NCBI RefSeq assembly: GCF_000006565.2
Contig: NC_031470.1
Coordinates: 2,420,954 to 2,484,953, forward strand
From: Toxoplasma gondii ME49
Lineage: Eukaryota > Apicomplexa > Conoidasida > Eucoccidiorida > Sarcocystidae
Direction: 5' to 3'
DNA: 64,000 bases
Program-made: the position numbers and the translations under genes
Notes under the pieces: model-generated
What the model was told of the DNA's origin: nothing
Database searches by the model: none
The model's input: the letters and a program-made list of their open reading frames with translations, nothing else
Shown: piece by piece, positions 48,900 through 59,900 of the stretch
Layout: the number at the start of each line of letters is the position of its first letter
Position numbering within the stretch: position 1 is the stretch's first letter

Positions 48900-51468
48900 C
48901 CTCATCGTGCTTCGGGAGGTCAGTGAAAACCATTCTGATCGTACACGGCAGGTGACCCATTGCCTTCGCCGTGTGTCACGGCAGAAACACACTTATATCT
49001 TCCCGATGACTTCTTCAAACAAGGAAGCTTTTCGCAGCAGTGATCCGGTCTGCTATGTCAGCGGGAAAAAAGGATACAAGTACCCATCTTTCGTATACGT
49101 ACTACGTGTTTCTGTATTCTTGCGGTTGTGACGCCGAACTTCCAACTGCAAAAAAACGATGGAGGCTGGGGGATGTCATCATCACAAACTGTGTGCTTTT
49201 GCCGATGAACGTGCGAAGTACTACATGTTCAAGTCACGTATAGGGGCACAGATTGCTGCTTTGTTATGTTACGGAACCTGTCGGCAATTTGGCCGTAGAA
49301 ATTGTTATTCTATGACTTCTCGCTTTATACTGAATATGACTGCTTCCTTTCATGTGTTATTGAAGGCTGTACGCGGTTACATGGGTGCAGTGACTGCGCA
49401 CTGATATGCTATACCGACGGATAAGAATGCATTTCGCTTCTGCATTGAGCCACCAGTTGTTCAGGTGCCACTGTGGCATTCATTGGAAAACCCGGACGAT
49501 TCTTGATCATTTGTCTTGATGTTTCACCGTGCCTGCAACGAACTGCCGGGAGTCACATCTTGGCGTCGCACAATTTCTCTTGACCGGTGCAGGCCGTGAG
49601 CGAAACAGTGCTGACGTGGGGAGATCCCATCTTCTGCTTAACTTCGCCACGTAGTAACAGGTCGAAGAACGCAGCAAATGATGAAATGGAAAGAACTGGT
49701 TCCCGTTGACTCTTCGCCATTTACAATCAGGCAGTAAGCGCTGAGCCCATGCACACGACTAGCAACATCCTAGCCTCACAAACCATGTCGCCACTTCCGC
49801 GACTGCCTATCTAATGTTGGTCAATGAAATCAACGTGACGTTTTTCCGGGGTACACACTGGCAGATTGTAAGCCTCTATCGTCTGCTGGATTGTGTTGCG
49901 CCTCGCCAGCAGAGCCCTTCTTTTTCAAGAAATGTGGCACAGATACATTACAGTAGAGCGTTTTGTGGCTCCAAGACCGCCCTGCCAGTTGTGCGTCTGC
50001 TCCCACGCGAATCTCTGGTTGTCTACCTTGAAATGTGGTATCTACGCTGTAAGAAATTACTGGTCCTGACGTACTACTGAGGCAGATGGTAGGTCTCGGT
50101 TATGAAGCTGCGAGCCAGTCAATGTGGACGTGCCGCCGTATTCAGAAATAAGTCTGAGGATGACTTTTTTGTTCCCGCTATTCATGAGAGACCTCGCGCG
50201 AGAACAGAATTTGCTTACCCAAAGGTTGTACGCGCAAGTTTGAGACTCTACACCGAAATAAAATAGATGACAAATTTATAACACATATTTCGGGATATCC
50301 AGAGGATCAGAATAGACACTGATATAATACACTATTATCAGACCGCCTTCAGCTGTCTCATTTGGCTTCTGTGATAATGAATGAATCGCAGCGGCGTGTT
50401 AAAGCTTGAAGCGAACAACTCTTTTTCTCTCTCTCTCTGCCGTCAAGTCCGTAAGTGTGGCTTGTCGATTGCCGACACGCGTCTGGGGTCCGTTCTGACT
50501 TAGACTGGCCGGCTTGTTAACCTTTGCATTTCGGGTATAACAAACCGAATTGGTGACGGTTCATGCTGCGAGCTTACGTTTTTTCAGCTAGTACGGCGGC
50601 ACTGAAGCAAGGTGTTTTTTCAGCAAGGCTTTGCTCAACTCGCTCAACTCAGTGATGTTGCCTGCACGCAAAAACGAAGTGTCTGCTTTCTCGCCATGCG
50701 GGTGCTCCTGATACATTCCACTTTGCTTAATTAAAGCCCAAACACTCGTTGTGCGCACATGTTGGTGGTACTGAATCATCTTTCCTCTCAGTGTTTATGT
50801 CATATTTTTTTAGGCTACAAAGAACCGGTCTTCCTACTACCAGCGGCACTGGCCCGTTTGCTATACGACACGTAGTGGTGCAATGTACGAGTTGCTACTC
50901 TCTCCCTCAGTTGTTCGTCATGATTTCTCAACAGAACACCTGCTGCTTCTACTGTCCGCTTCCGTAGGCAGCGAGTAGCCAACCGCTGTCTCCTGAACTT
51001 GAGAATAACATGTATTGGCTTTTCCGCACCATTTAGTCGATGAATAATCATGATTGAGAATGTGAACCCCGTGACACAAGTAACAAAAATGCTGAGAAGG
51101 CGGTGGTAGGAATATCGCAGGTAGTGTTGTCGGCATAAATGACGGATGAATAACAACATCGATACAAGCCTGGACGTTTTAAGTTGCCGGACGCTGTTGT
51201 TCAGCAGTCGCGTGATGTGCTGGAAGAGCGACAGACTGATCCATCCGAAGCATCGATAACAAAGCCTTTTTTCTAGGCTCTCGCTTACCATTATTCCACA
51301 CAGGCGGCATCGCGGTATCTAGAGTCTTCCACACGTTCTGTCGGGACGTGAACGGGTCTGATGTTTCCCCCCTGCTACTTCCCATCAGTAGTGTAGACTC
51401 AGTAGTCCCGTTTCGTGTGGTTATAGCAGCCCACAAATTGTTTTTCTTTGTACGCCCCTGAGATGCAG
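48900..51468. other. Stretch with isolated ATG frames, none confirmed
   Basis: Plus-strand ATG frames occur at 49159-49404 (81 codons, several Cys) and 49814-50080 (88 codons). Neither has a phase-matched splice partner that I could find. An AT-rich patch at about 50255-50335 is unlike its surroundings and might be another mitochondrial insert, but no mitochondrial protein is recognised in it. A short CT run lies at about 50420-50438. Confidence 0.3.
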
Positions 51469-52346
51469 CACCAATTTGTGTCCGCTCTACAGAAATGCAC
51501 TGATCTGCCATACGCAGCTTTATGCGTCGGCGGGCGCCGTTACTATTATTTTCCAGACGGTACGTTTCGTTGGCCAACATGCGCTGCAAATACGCCTCGT
51601 TTCTGTATCACAATTCGTGGTTGTACAGTACTCCACAGTGCTGCCCGTGTGTTTGTCGTCGCAGCTGGTAAGTGAAATAGGTGTGCCTTACGTACGTCCC
51701 GTTCCCATGCTGATGGATACGTACACGAATTGGAGTGAAGGGTGCACCGGGTCCGCAATTGCGAGGTAGGTGAAAGAGAGTAGGAAGAAAGCTACAATGT
51801 GGTAGGATGGTGAATGGCGTTTGGTTTCAGCTGGATAGAGCAGGTGGAGATAGCTGCAAGCGACCAAATTAGAAACAAGAAAAAAACGGTTGCGCCTGCG
51901 GAAGGATATCATGGCTATCCTCGGAAAACCTTTGAATTCGCGGCACTTGCGTTAAGGGATTGTTTCTACATTTTCAGATACGAAGACATGATGCGGTGTT
52001 TTGGCCATCATTCTTTGAGGCATGGCTTTTCTTGCTCATCTCTCATGATATCGCCGAAGGTGGTTCCTTCTCTGCCTCAGACGCTGGTGAGACTTGTCTT
52101 TGATGAATCGCTCTCGTGGACGTCCCAGCTTGAAATCAGACAAAGTCTACTCTGGTGGATGTGCGCCCTCAATATAATGTGCGAGTGTGTGATGCGACTA
52201 GCAATATATTATTTAGGGACCAATGCATTTTTCTCGAGGACCTTGTGGCAATTCATTGAGGGAGCAAAAGTCATATTCGGAATGAAGCTGTTAATTGCTA
52301 GTGCATATCTTGCTCACTGCACATTCCCCGTCCAGTTGTCCTCTCC
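51469..52346 (+). CDS. Putative two internal exons, unknown protein
   Basis: Exon 51469-51765 follows an acceptor (CCTGAGATGCAG) and ends at donor GTAGGT; exon 51831-52346 follows acceptor GTTTGGTTTCAG. The 65-nt intron and phase 2 on both sides fit. The first exon encodes a hydrophobic, Val-rich segment (FVVVQYSTVLPVCL); the second is a 170-codon stretch rich in aromatic residues and Cys. The frame meets TAA at 52348-52350, but the same frame stays open for 50 codons beyond it, so a nonsense change or another intron is possible. The start lies further upstream. No family is recognised. Confidence 0.3.
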
Positions 52347-52412
52347 GTAACGTCTCATCTGGGTTCGTAACAGGTGTGGTTTTGAAATTATCTTAACACT
52401 GTCACCGCGGAA

Positions 52413-52610
52413 ATGTTGGAGACACTATTCGTGGCTGTATATGACCCAGGTCACCTGCATCGGCGAAACAAGGACCACGAACACATCATGGAACGGGGTG
52501 GTCTAAATGCAAATGACTACGACGGGAATTTCCTTTTCTCGGATGTCAACCGGCTCAGGTTATTATGGTACGATATCACACCCCTTATTGACCCAGAGGA
52601 TACCGCGTAG
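52413..52610 (+). CDS. Possible short exon or ORF, 65 codons
   Basis: The frame starts with ATG, with polar composition including NANDYDGNFLFSDVNRL and PLIDPEDTA at the end. It overlaps another open frame from 52374 that would fit a splice from the preceding exons, so only one of the two can be right. Confidence 0.15.
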   Translation: MLETLFVAVYDPGHLHRRNKDHEHIMERGGLNANDYDGNFLFSDVNRLRLLWYDITPLIDPEDTA

Positions 52611-52634
52611 TTTTTTACCGTAAAAACATCGCAG

Positions 52635-53259
52635 TTTGCTCATCGACGCGCGGTATTTCTGCGACTGCAGAACGTTTCTATATTTTCATCGCCCAGTTAA
52701 TGCTGGTCCATCAAACACCCAACCTCAGTTGCGATGTAGAAAACGGTTCCTTAGCAAAGGGCAAATCTACATGCTTATACACAAGAAACACCACAGAAAA
52801 GAAATCAAGTTGACTCGGGGCAGAGGTCTTGCTCTGTATACAGAGTGCAATTATGAGCTGTTCCGTGAACCGTCTCCATGTGAGCACGATTCTTTCTTGC
52901 GCAGTCAGCCTTGCTGGTGTTGCATGATTCAAGCGTTTTTCAGCAACCACTGTTCCTTAAATCTACTGAACGTCGATTTCGGGAATATTTCTCCGTGTAG
53001 TAAACGAGTGGAACTGCATCCGTCTGGGTCGAATGTTGCCGCACCACCGATGCTTGCTTATAATGTTGAGGGTGACTCTGTCATGGCGCCGCCACAACTG
53101 CGACATGATCTGTTGTTGAGAATACACTGCGCTTTTAAGGCCATTTTGCACAGATTTGTCGTGCTTATCGGGGAGCAGCAGTGGTGTGTACCCCAACACC
53201 TGTTAACAACATTTGCTTTTTTGCCGCCGCCCGTCGCAACTTTTGTGATGTTGGCTTAG
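52635..53259 (+). CDS. Possible exon, 207 codons, unknown protein
   Basis: After the acceptor AAACATCGCAG a single frame is open for 207 codons to a TAG at 53259. It has a basic N-terminal half with His and Lys clusters (HKKHHRKEIK), a Cys-rich centre (CEHDSFLRSQPCWCC) and a hydrophobic C-terminus. No ATG begins it, so it would need an upstream exon. A frame of this length is expected about once by chance in a window this size, so support is limited to its composition and the acceptor. Confidence 0.25.
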
Positions 53260-53882
53260 CGGGGAAATTAGCGATTATCACGTATATTCGAGTATCAATT
53301 TCGATGCACAGGTGGGCATAATTAACGCGTGCACGGTGTGTACCTACTCGACTCCCTAATTTAAGCTCATACTCTGTACAGTGGGGTCCGTTCTATGTCA
53401 GATTGTAAGCATTGAGTTCACCAACGCAATTCGTAAGCTCGTGAGTGGGATGGTTTTGTTCACATGTAGGACGCCTAGCCTTGGCCAAACGGAAAGGTTT
53501 CGGACGAACAGAACGAGTACGTATCCATAAAGGAAGACCGAGAAGGAAAATTTGAGAGGTTCTGCTGCAGAGTGGTCGTTGCAGTGTCAACGAAAGGTGG
53601 TGTGGAGGAACTGCACAAGTGCACTACGTAACACAAAAAACAGTGAGCACTGCCCTGTGCGTCACGTTGATCAGCTTCGTCCGAGCTCCGGACTTGCCGA
53701 TCTCCGCCGCCACGTACGTCTTTTGGAGCATGGGATTTCTCTCGATGTATGCTTACAACATGATTCGTCCTTTATCTACCTGCTCAAGAGAATCCATCCC
53801 CCATGTATAAATCACAGATTCAAAGTTTCGACGTAGGCGGAAGCTGCCAACATGGAACCACCTTTATGGAACTGGCTGAGAT

Positions 53883-54068
53883 GTGCACTCTCTGAAAGAG
53901 GCACAGCTCCGGGGATATGAGCCACCAGAAGGCTTCCACGAACTGGATGCCCAATTTGCTGCACATTACCCCGTGGGAGGCGTCACCTGTGTATCTGTCC
54001 GGCAGATTGGTTCCCTCAAAATATTGCCAGGAAAACTGACTGCAACCTATGCATACACAGTTGAGTAG
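53883..54068 (+). CDS. Possible exon upstream of the tandem-exon gene
   Basis: The frame is open for 61 codons with a strikingly protein-like composition (GYEPPEGFHELDAQFAAHYP, then a Val/Gly-rich segment). It lies just before the 248-bp tandem units on the same strand. It opens with GTG, not ATG. I could not find a good donor in the phase needed to join it to the unit exons, so membership of the same gene is a guess. Confidence 0.2.
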   Translation: MHSLKEAQLRGYEPPEGFHELDAQFAAHYPVGGVTCVSVRQIGSLKILPGKLTATYAYTVE

Positions 54069-54130
54069 GAGCCCAGGTCTGCAGCACTAAAGGGGCTTAA
54101 CACTCGCCACGGAATACTGCCTAAGCTATA

Positions 54131-54850
54131 GGTATATTCATGTTGGCAATGGATCGAATGCGTGTCTCATCCGCCGTACAGTGTGGGTGCCGATTGGACT
54201 CCGCTTAACATATGCCGTTTGCCAGTGTTCCAATACCTAAAGTATCACCGAAAAGGAGGAGGTGGGTTCGTTTCTGCATGTGTCTCAATATGTCAGACGG
54301 ACCTCACATTCCTGTGTAGCGTGCGTCTTGCCTACGTCACAGAGGCTAAGTGCATGCCACGACAAAACGACGCTACGCTGTATATTCAGATTGGCAATGG
54401 ATCGAATGCGTGTAGCATCCACCGTACAGTATGGGTGCCGATTGGACTCCGCTTAACATATGCCGTTTGCCAGTGTTCCAATACCTAAAGTATCACCGAA
54501 AAGGAGGAGGTGGGTTCGTTTCTGCATGTGTCTCAATATGTCAGACGGACCTCACATTCCTGTGTAGCGTGCTTCTTGCCTACGTCACAGAGGGTAAGTG
54601 CATGCCACGACAAAACGACGCTACGCTGTATATTCAGATTGGCAATGGATCGAATGCGTGTCTCATCCGCCGTACAGTGTGGGTGCCGATTGGACTCCGC
54701 TTAACATATGCCGTTTGCCAGTGTCCCAAGACCTAAAGTATCACCGAAAAGGAGGAGGTGGGTTCGTTTCTGCATGTGTTTCAATATGTCAGACGGACCT
54801 CACATTCCTGTGTAGCGTGCTTCTTGCCTACGTCATAGAGGGTAAGCGCA
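54131..54850 (+). repeat. 248-bp tandem repeat, three copies
   Basis: GGCAATGGATCGAATGCGTGT starts at 54145, 54393 and 54641, a constant 248-base period; the third copy stops after about 210 bases near 54850. Copies differ at few positions. Units 2 and 3 each carry GAGG|GTAAGT or GTAAGC, and the boundaries before units 2 and 3 each carry TATATTCAG. Unit 1 has lost both signals: its boundary reads TATATTCATG and its donor reads GAGGCTAAG. Confidence 0.9.
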
Positions 54851-55074
54851 TGGAACCACGAATCGCCGCTGGTCTGTAGTGGTGTAAGCTGGAGCAGATG
54901 CAACATCTCATGTGGTTTCTCCTAGAGGACAACGGTGTCGGTTTCACGTTTCGGTCGAACTACGCCGATGCATGTGAGACTAGACGGAACTGTATAGCCT
55001 GTACAGAAGGTTCACACGATTCCAAAAAAACAACAAGTTCATTCGACAGTTCCACCTTCCTCCCCTCTCACTGA
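54390..55074 (+). CDS. 3' part of a gene with tandemly duplicated Cys-rich exons
   Basis: Exons 54390-54593 and 54638-54841 are each 204 nt (68 codons), entered and left in phase 1, separated by a 44-nt intron (GTAAGT..TATATTCAG). Each encodes one module with five Cys, a YHRKGGGGFVS loop and a hydrophobic end (FLCSVLLAYVTE). The donor GTAAGC at 54842 and the strong acceptor GGTTTCTCCTAG ending at 54925 (84-nt intron) lead in the same phase to a terminal exon, 54926-55074, with four more Cys, a Ser/Thr-rich tail and TGA. The 248-nt period is not a multiple of three, but removing 44 nt makes the exon one. Phase-1 symmetric exons can be duplicated or skipped without a frameshift. The copy at 54142-54345 lacks both splice sites and is probably dead. 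Upstream exons are not resolved; domain family unknown. Confidence 0.45.
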
Positions 55075-56169
55075 ACTAGCGTCGCAAGTGGCCCCATATG
55101 AGGTTTCTGGCCCCGAGAAGTATTCGCAGGTTTGGTCACACGGCCTCATCGCATGATATGGGAAAGAACGGAACCATGTTGTCTGATGTCCGAACAATAC
55201 ACGCGGAAACGCTGCTACAGACTGTGGGGTCATCACATCTGTGTGAACTGCCAGGGAGTGGCTAGACATTGAAATGGGGAGACCAGTTTATATGTCCTTT
55301 GTAGCATTTGCCTTCTGAGTCACCCACCTCGTGGTGGCTTGCGCATGCTGGTAGTTTGCTATCGCTGAAAAAGATCGCAGGAATATTCGTTGGTATAGAA
55401 TAGCTAAAAGAGTAACTGATGGCTCTGCCACTCGAAACGCCACTTTGTTCTGATAATCATGCATCAGGATTCCTCCGTCCCGAAAACCTGAAGACTCATT
55501 TCGGCCAATGCTATAGGCGTCACTTGCACCATTGACGGGATCTCACGAGACCAGCACACCCACGTTGGATACTCATGTTCACTCGTTCCCTCGCTTCATC
55601 ATCTACACTCTGTGATGCAAAATTTTGAAATTTTATCTCGGCAGAGCTCGAGGTTCAGCCGATAACGCAGAACCGGTGCTTCTTTCGACTGTCCTCGGAC
55701 CAGATCGAACATCGCTTCCTTAACCGCTGGATAGAAACAGCGGAGATGGAGATAGAGTCAGCCGCTGCACTGCCGCCAAACGCTAAACTCCAAAATCTGA
55801 CGGTCACCGACATCTCCATCGGCGACTGCCTTCGTCGGGAGGAGGGTTCGCAGAGGGGTTTCTTGTCCAGCTGGAGCTAACATGTCTTATCAACGCGCAG
55901 CGAGTTGTTGGAGCGGATCACTTGTGTATGATTCTGTGGGTTCTTGGAAAAACACCCATTTGGAGACTGCGTTGCTTTGTTGTGAGAGGGAGATGAGCTG
56001 CTCTTCACGCTCGCGTCTGCGGGAGAAGAACGCAACTTGCTCGGTTGCCACCATCACGGGGTTTAGTCATGGACGGGCGCCCCGCGCGTGAGTTGATGCA
56101 CCCCAGTTGTCGGCCGGTGATAACGTCATCAAAGGTTTCAGGGGACGACAGTGCTGCAAAGCCCCTCAG
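55075..56169. other. Gap between the last gene and the satellite; no confident gene
   Basis: Frames are short on both strands; a 69-codon plus-strand ATG frame at 55882-56091 has no support. The 3' end of the tandem-exon gene would lie in the first few hundred bases. Confidence 0.35.
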
Positions 56170-56999
56170 CCACCAATCCGTATGACACTCTGGGAAGCCG
56201 AGGCGTGCGGATAGGTGTGGTCCAGCGTGAACTCACACCACGCAGATACTACATAAGATGAACGCTGTAATGAAACGTCTTGGGGTCGCGTCAGAGGTAC
56301 TGTGGATCCGCTCCGCCACCTACGATAATCTGCCTCGGAACCGGAGATCCGACTGCCTTCGCTTACGAGATTGCGAGGTACTGCGTCTGACGGCGCCACA
56401 CGTTTTGGTATGGTATGAAACGTGACATTGCTGTATGGCTGGGATTGCCCATCGAATGTAGGCGAGGACGAACAGGCGTCTTTCGCGGCTGGATGCCAAC
56501 GTCAGATCACGTTGATACTACGGGAAATTGACGCTAGGCGATGAGACGTTCCCGGCATGTGTCACATGCACCGAGTATCCCCTACAGGCAAATACACCAA
56601 TGTGTAGTCGAACCAGAGATCCGATTTCACTCTGTCCCGAATGTTCGACGTGTTGCGTGTGAAAGCGCTACACGTTTCAGTATGGTACGACAGTCAGGGC
56701 GTCCATTCACGAACAAGTGAGACGTGCTCGACTCCGTGTCCTCTTTTATTTCTGCGATATGGCTGGGCATCTCCAGGCGTCTGGAGTACGCGAGCACGAC
56801 AAGGCGTGTTCTATCGTTTGACACAATACTGACACCATGTGGAGGCTATTCGTGATGAAACTAACGTATTGAGATGCATCCGCCGGGCGTCAGCGGCGCT
56901 GTGCCACGGGTACAAGTTCGTTCAATCCGCGACAAAAGCAGCAAACTCCTGCGTCATTATGGTAGCCTTTGTGGACGTACTCTGTGGAACGACAGCATC
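56170..56999 (+). repeat. Decayed left margin of the satellite
   Basis: Pieces of the 724-bp unit are recognisable but scrambled and shortened. TATGGCTGGG occurs at 56434 and 56758 where full units have CATGTTTGGGCG; the following GAGGACGAACAGGCGTC and GAGCACGACAAGGCGTG match GAGAGCGCTCAGACGCGTT. GCGCCACACG (56393) and GCGCTACACG (56665) match GCGCCACAGG. The spacing is about 270-330 bases, less than a full unit, so internal deletions have occurred. Confidence 0.6.
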
Positions 57000-59900
57000 T
57001 GTCGGCAGGAGGACACAGTCTGTGTGCTGACACAGGGACGGGTGAGATGTGCTGGAGCATCTGTCGTTGACTAGTGCTGTTGCGTCATGTATGGGCGTGC
57101 GCAGGCACTGAAGGTACGCGAGAACGATCAGACGCGTTCTCTTGTCCGACGCAATGATCACTACCGTAGAGACCAGTGTTGGGAACCACGCTGTGACGAG
57201 ATGTGTTGTGGGGTGCCAGACGATCGGGCGGCGGGTACGAGGACGTATGTTGTGTTTCAGAGACCGGCGATGTCCAGCCGCAGACTGGCACGAAGGACCG
57301 ACGTGTTGCGTGTAGCGGCGCCACAGGGTACAGGACGGTCTGACAGTGGGGGATACCTGGCGGAACGAGTGAAACGTGGTTCGCCGCATGACGATGGTCC
57401 GTGGTTTGCGGCGCGGCTGTTGCTGCTGACAACAGAAGGAGAAGGTGAGAGGGGACGGGGAGGTGTGATGTTTGTATGTATTTATAAACGTATGTTGTGG
57501 GTGTTAGTTACGAGTTTGGCAGAGAGCGCGGCAAAGGGTTGACAGCGCACAGGGTAGCGTGTGGAGGCAATGCGATCAGGTGTTGGAGCCTGGCGTCGGA
57601 GGCATGGCGTGCCCAGAATAGGCAACACGCGTGGTCTACGCTCGAGCCGCAGACCCGATATCACTTGGTCACAGTTGCTGCCGATAGCGTGCGTTTGGTC
57701 GGTCGCGGCACCAAGGGTGTGGGGCGGGTATGACAGTCTGTGTGCTGACTCAGGGACGGGTGAGATGTGCTGTTAGATGTGTCGTTGACTAGTGCTGTTG
57801 CGTCATGTTTGGGCGTGTGCAGGCACTGGAGGTACGCGAGAGCGCTCAGACGCGTTCTCTTGTCCGACGCAACGACCACTACCGTAGAGACCAGTGTTGG
57901 AACACACGCTGTGACGAGATGTGTTGTGGGGTGCCAGACGATCGGGCGGCGTGTACGAGGACGTATGTTGTGTTTCAGAGACCGGCGATGTCCAGCCGCA
58001 GTCTGGCACGAAGGACCGACGTGTTGCGTGTAGCGGCGCCACAGGGTACAGGACGGTCTGACAGTGGGGGATACCTGGCGGAACGAGTGAAACGTGGTTC
58101 GCCGCATGACGATGGTCGGTGGGTTAGCGGCGCGGCTGTTGCTGCTATCAACAGAGCGAGAAGGTTATAGGGGACGAGGAGGCGTGATGTGTGTCTGTCA
58201 GTATGAATATCTTTATGAATGTATGTTGTGGGTGTTAGTTATGAGTTTGGGAGAGAGCGTCACAAAGAGTTGACAGCGCAGAGGGTGGAGACAACGCGAT
58301 CAGGTGTTGGAGCCTGGCGCCGGAGGCATCGCGTGCCCAGGATAAGCAAGACGCGTGGTCTACGCTCGAGCCGCAGACCCGATATCACTTGGCCACAGTT
58401 GCTGCCGTTAGGGTGCGTTTGGTCGGTCGCGGCACCAGAGGCGTGGGGCGGGTATGACAGTCTGTGTGCTGACACAGGGACGGGTGAGATGTGCTGGAGC
58501 ATGTGTCGTTGACTAGTGCTGTTGCGTCATGTTTGGGCGTGTGCAGGCACTGGAGGTACGCGAGAGCGCTCAGACGCGTTCTCTTGTCCGACGCGATGAT
58601 CAATACCGTAGAGACCAGTGTTGGAAACCACGCTGCGGCGAGACGTGTTGTGGGGTGCCAGACGATCGGGCGGCGGGTACGAGGACGTATGTTGTGTTTC
58701 AGAGACCGGCGATGTCCAGCCGCAGTCTGGCACGAAGGACCGACGTGTTGCGTGTAGCGGCGCCACAGGGTACAGGACGGTCTGACAATGGGGGATACCT
58801 GGCGGAACGAGTGAAACGTGGTTCGCCGCATGACGATGGTCGGTGGGTTAGCGGCGCGGCTGTTGCTGCTATCAACACAGCGAGAAGGTTAGAGGGGACG
58901 AGGAGGCGTGATGTATGTCTGTTAGTATAAATATATCTATGAATGTATGTTGTGGGTGTTAGTTACGAGTTTGGGAGAGAGCGTCACAGGGTGTTGACAG
59001 CGCAGAGGGTGGAGACAACGCGATCAGGTGTTGGAGCCTGGCGTCGGAGGCATCGCGTGCTCAGGATAGGCAAGACGCGTGGTCTACGCTCGAGCCGGAG
59101 ACCCGATATCACTTGGTCACAGTTGCTGCCGATAGCGTGCGTTTGGTCGGTCGCGGCACCAAGGGTGTGGGGCGGGTATGACAGTCTGTGTGCTGACTCA
59201 GGGACGGGTGAGATGTGCTGTTAGATGTGTCGTTGACTAGTGCTGTTGCGTCATGTTTGGGCGTGTGCAGGCACTGGAGGTACGCGAGAGCGCTCAGACG
59301 CGTTCTCTTGTCCGACGCAACGACCACTACCGTAGAGACCAGTGTTGGAACACACGCTGTGACGAGATGTGTTGTGGGGTGCCAGACGATCGGGCGGCGT
59401 GTACGAGGACGTATGTTGTGTTTCAGAGACCGGCGATGTCCAGCCGCAGTCTGGCACGAAGGACCGACGTGTTGCGTGTAGCGGCGCCACAGGGTACAGG
59501 ACGGTCTGACAGTGGGGGATACCTGGCGGAACGAGTGAAACGTGGTTCGCCGCATGACGATGGTCGGTGGTTTGCGGCGCGGCTGTTGCTGCTATCAACA
59601 GAGCGAAAAGGTGAGAGGGGACGAGGACGCGTGATGTATGTCTGTTAGTATAAATATATCTATGAATGTATGTTGTGGGTGTTAGTTACGAGTTTGGCGG
59701 AGAGCGTCACAAAGGGTTGACAGCGCACAGGGTTGAGACAACGCGATCAGGTGTTGGAGCCTGGCGTCGGAGGCATCGCGTGCCCAGGATAGGCAAGACG
59801 CGTGGTCTACGCTCGAGCCGCAGACCCGATATCACTTGGTCACAGTTGCTGCCGTTAGGGTGCGTTTGGTCGGTCGCGGCACCAGAGGCGTGGGGCGGGT

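Noticed and set aside
50255..50335. AT-rich patch as a second mitochondrial insert
   Set aside because: Composition fits, but no frame reads as a mitochondrial protein and no rRNA piece could be recognised by eye.
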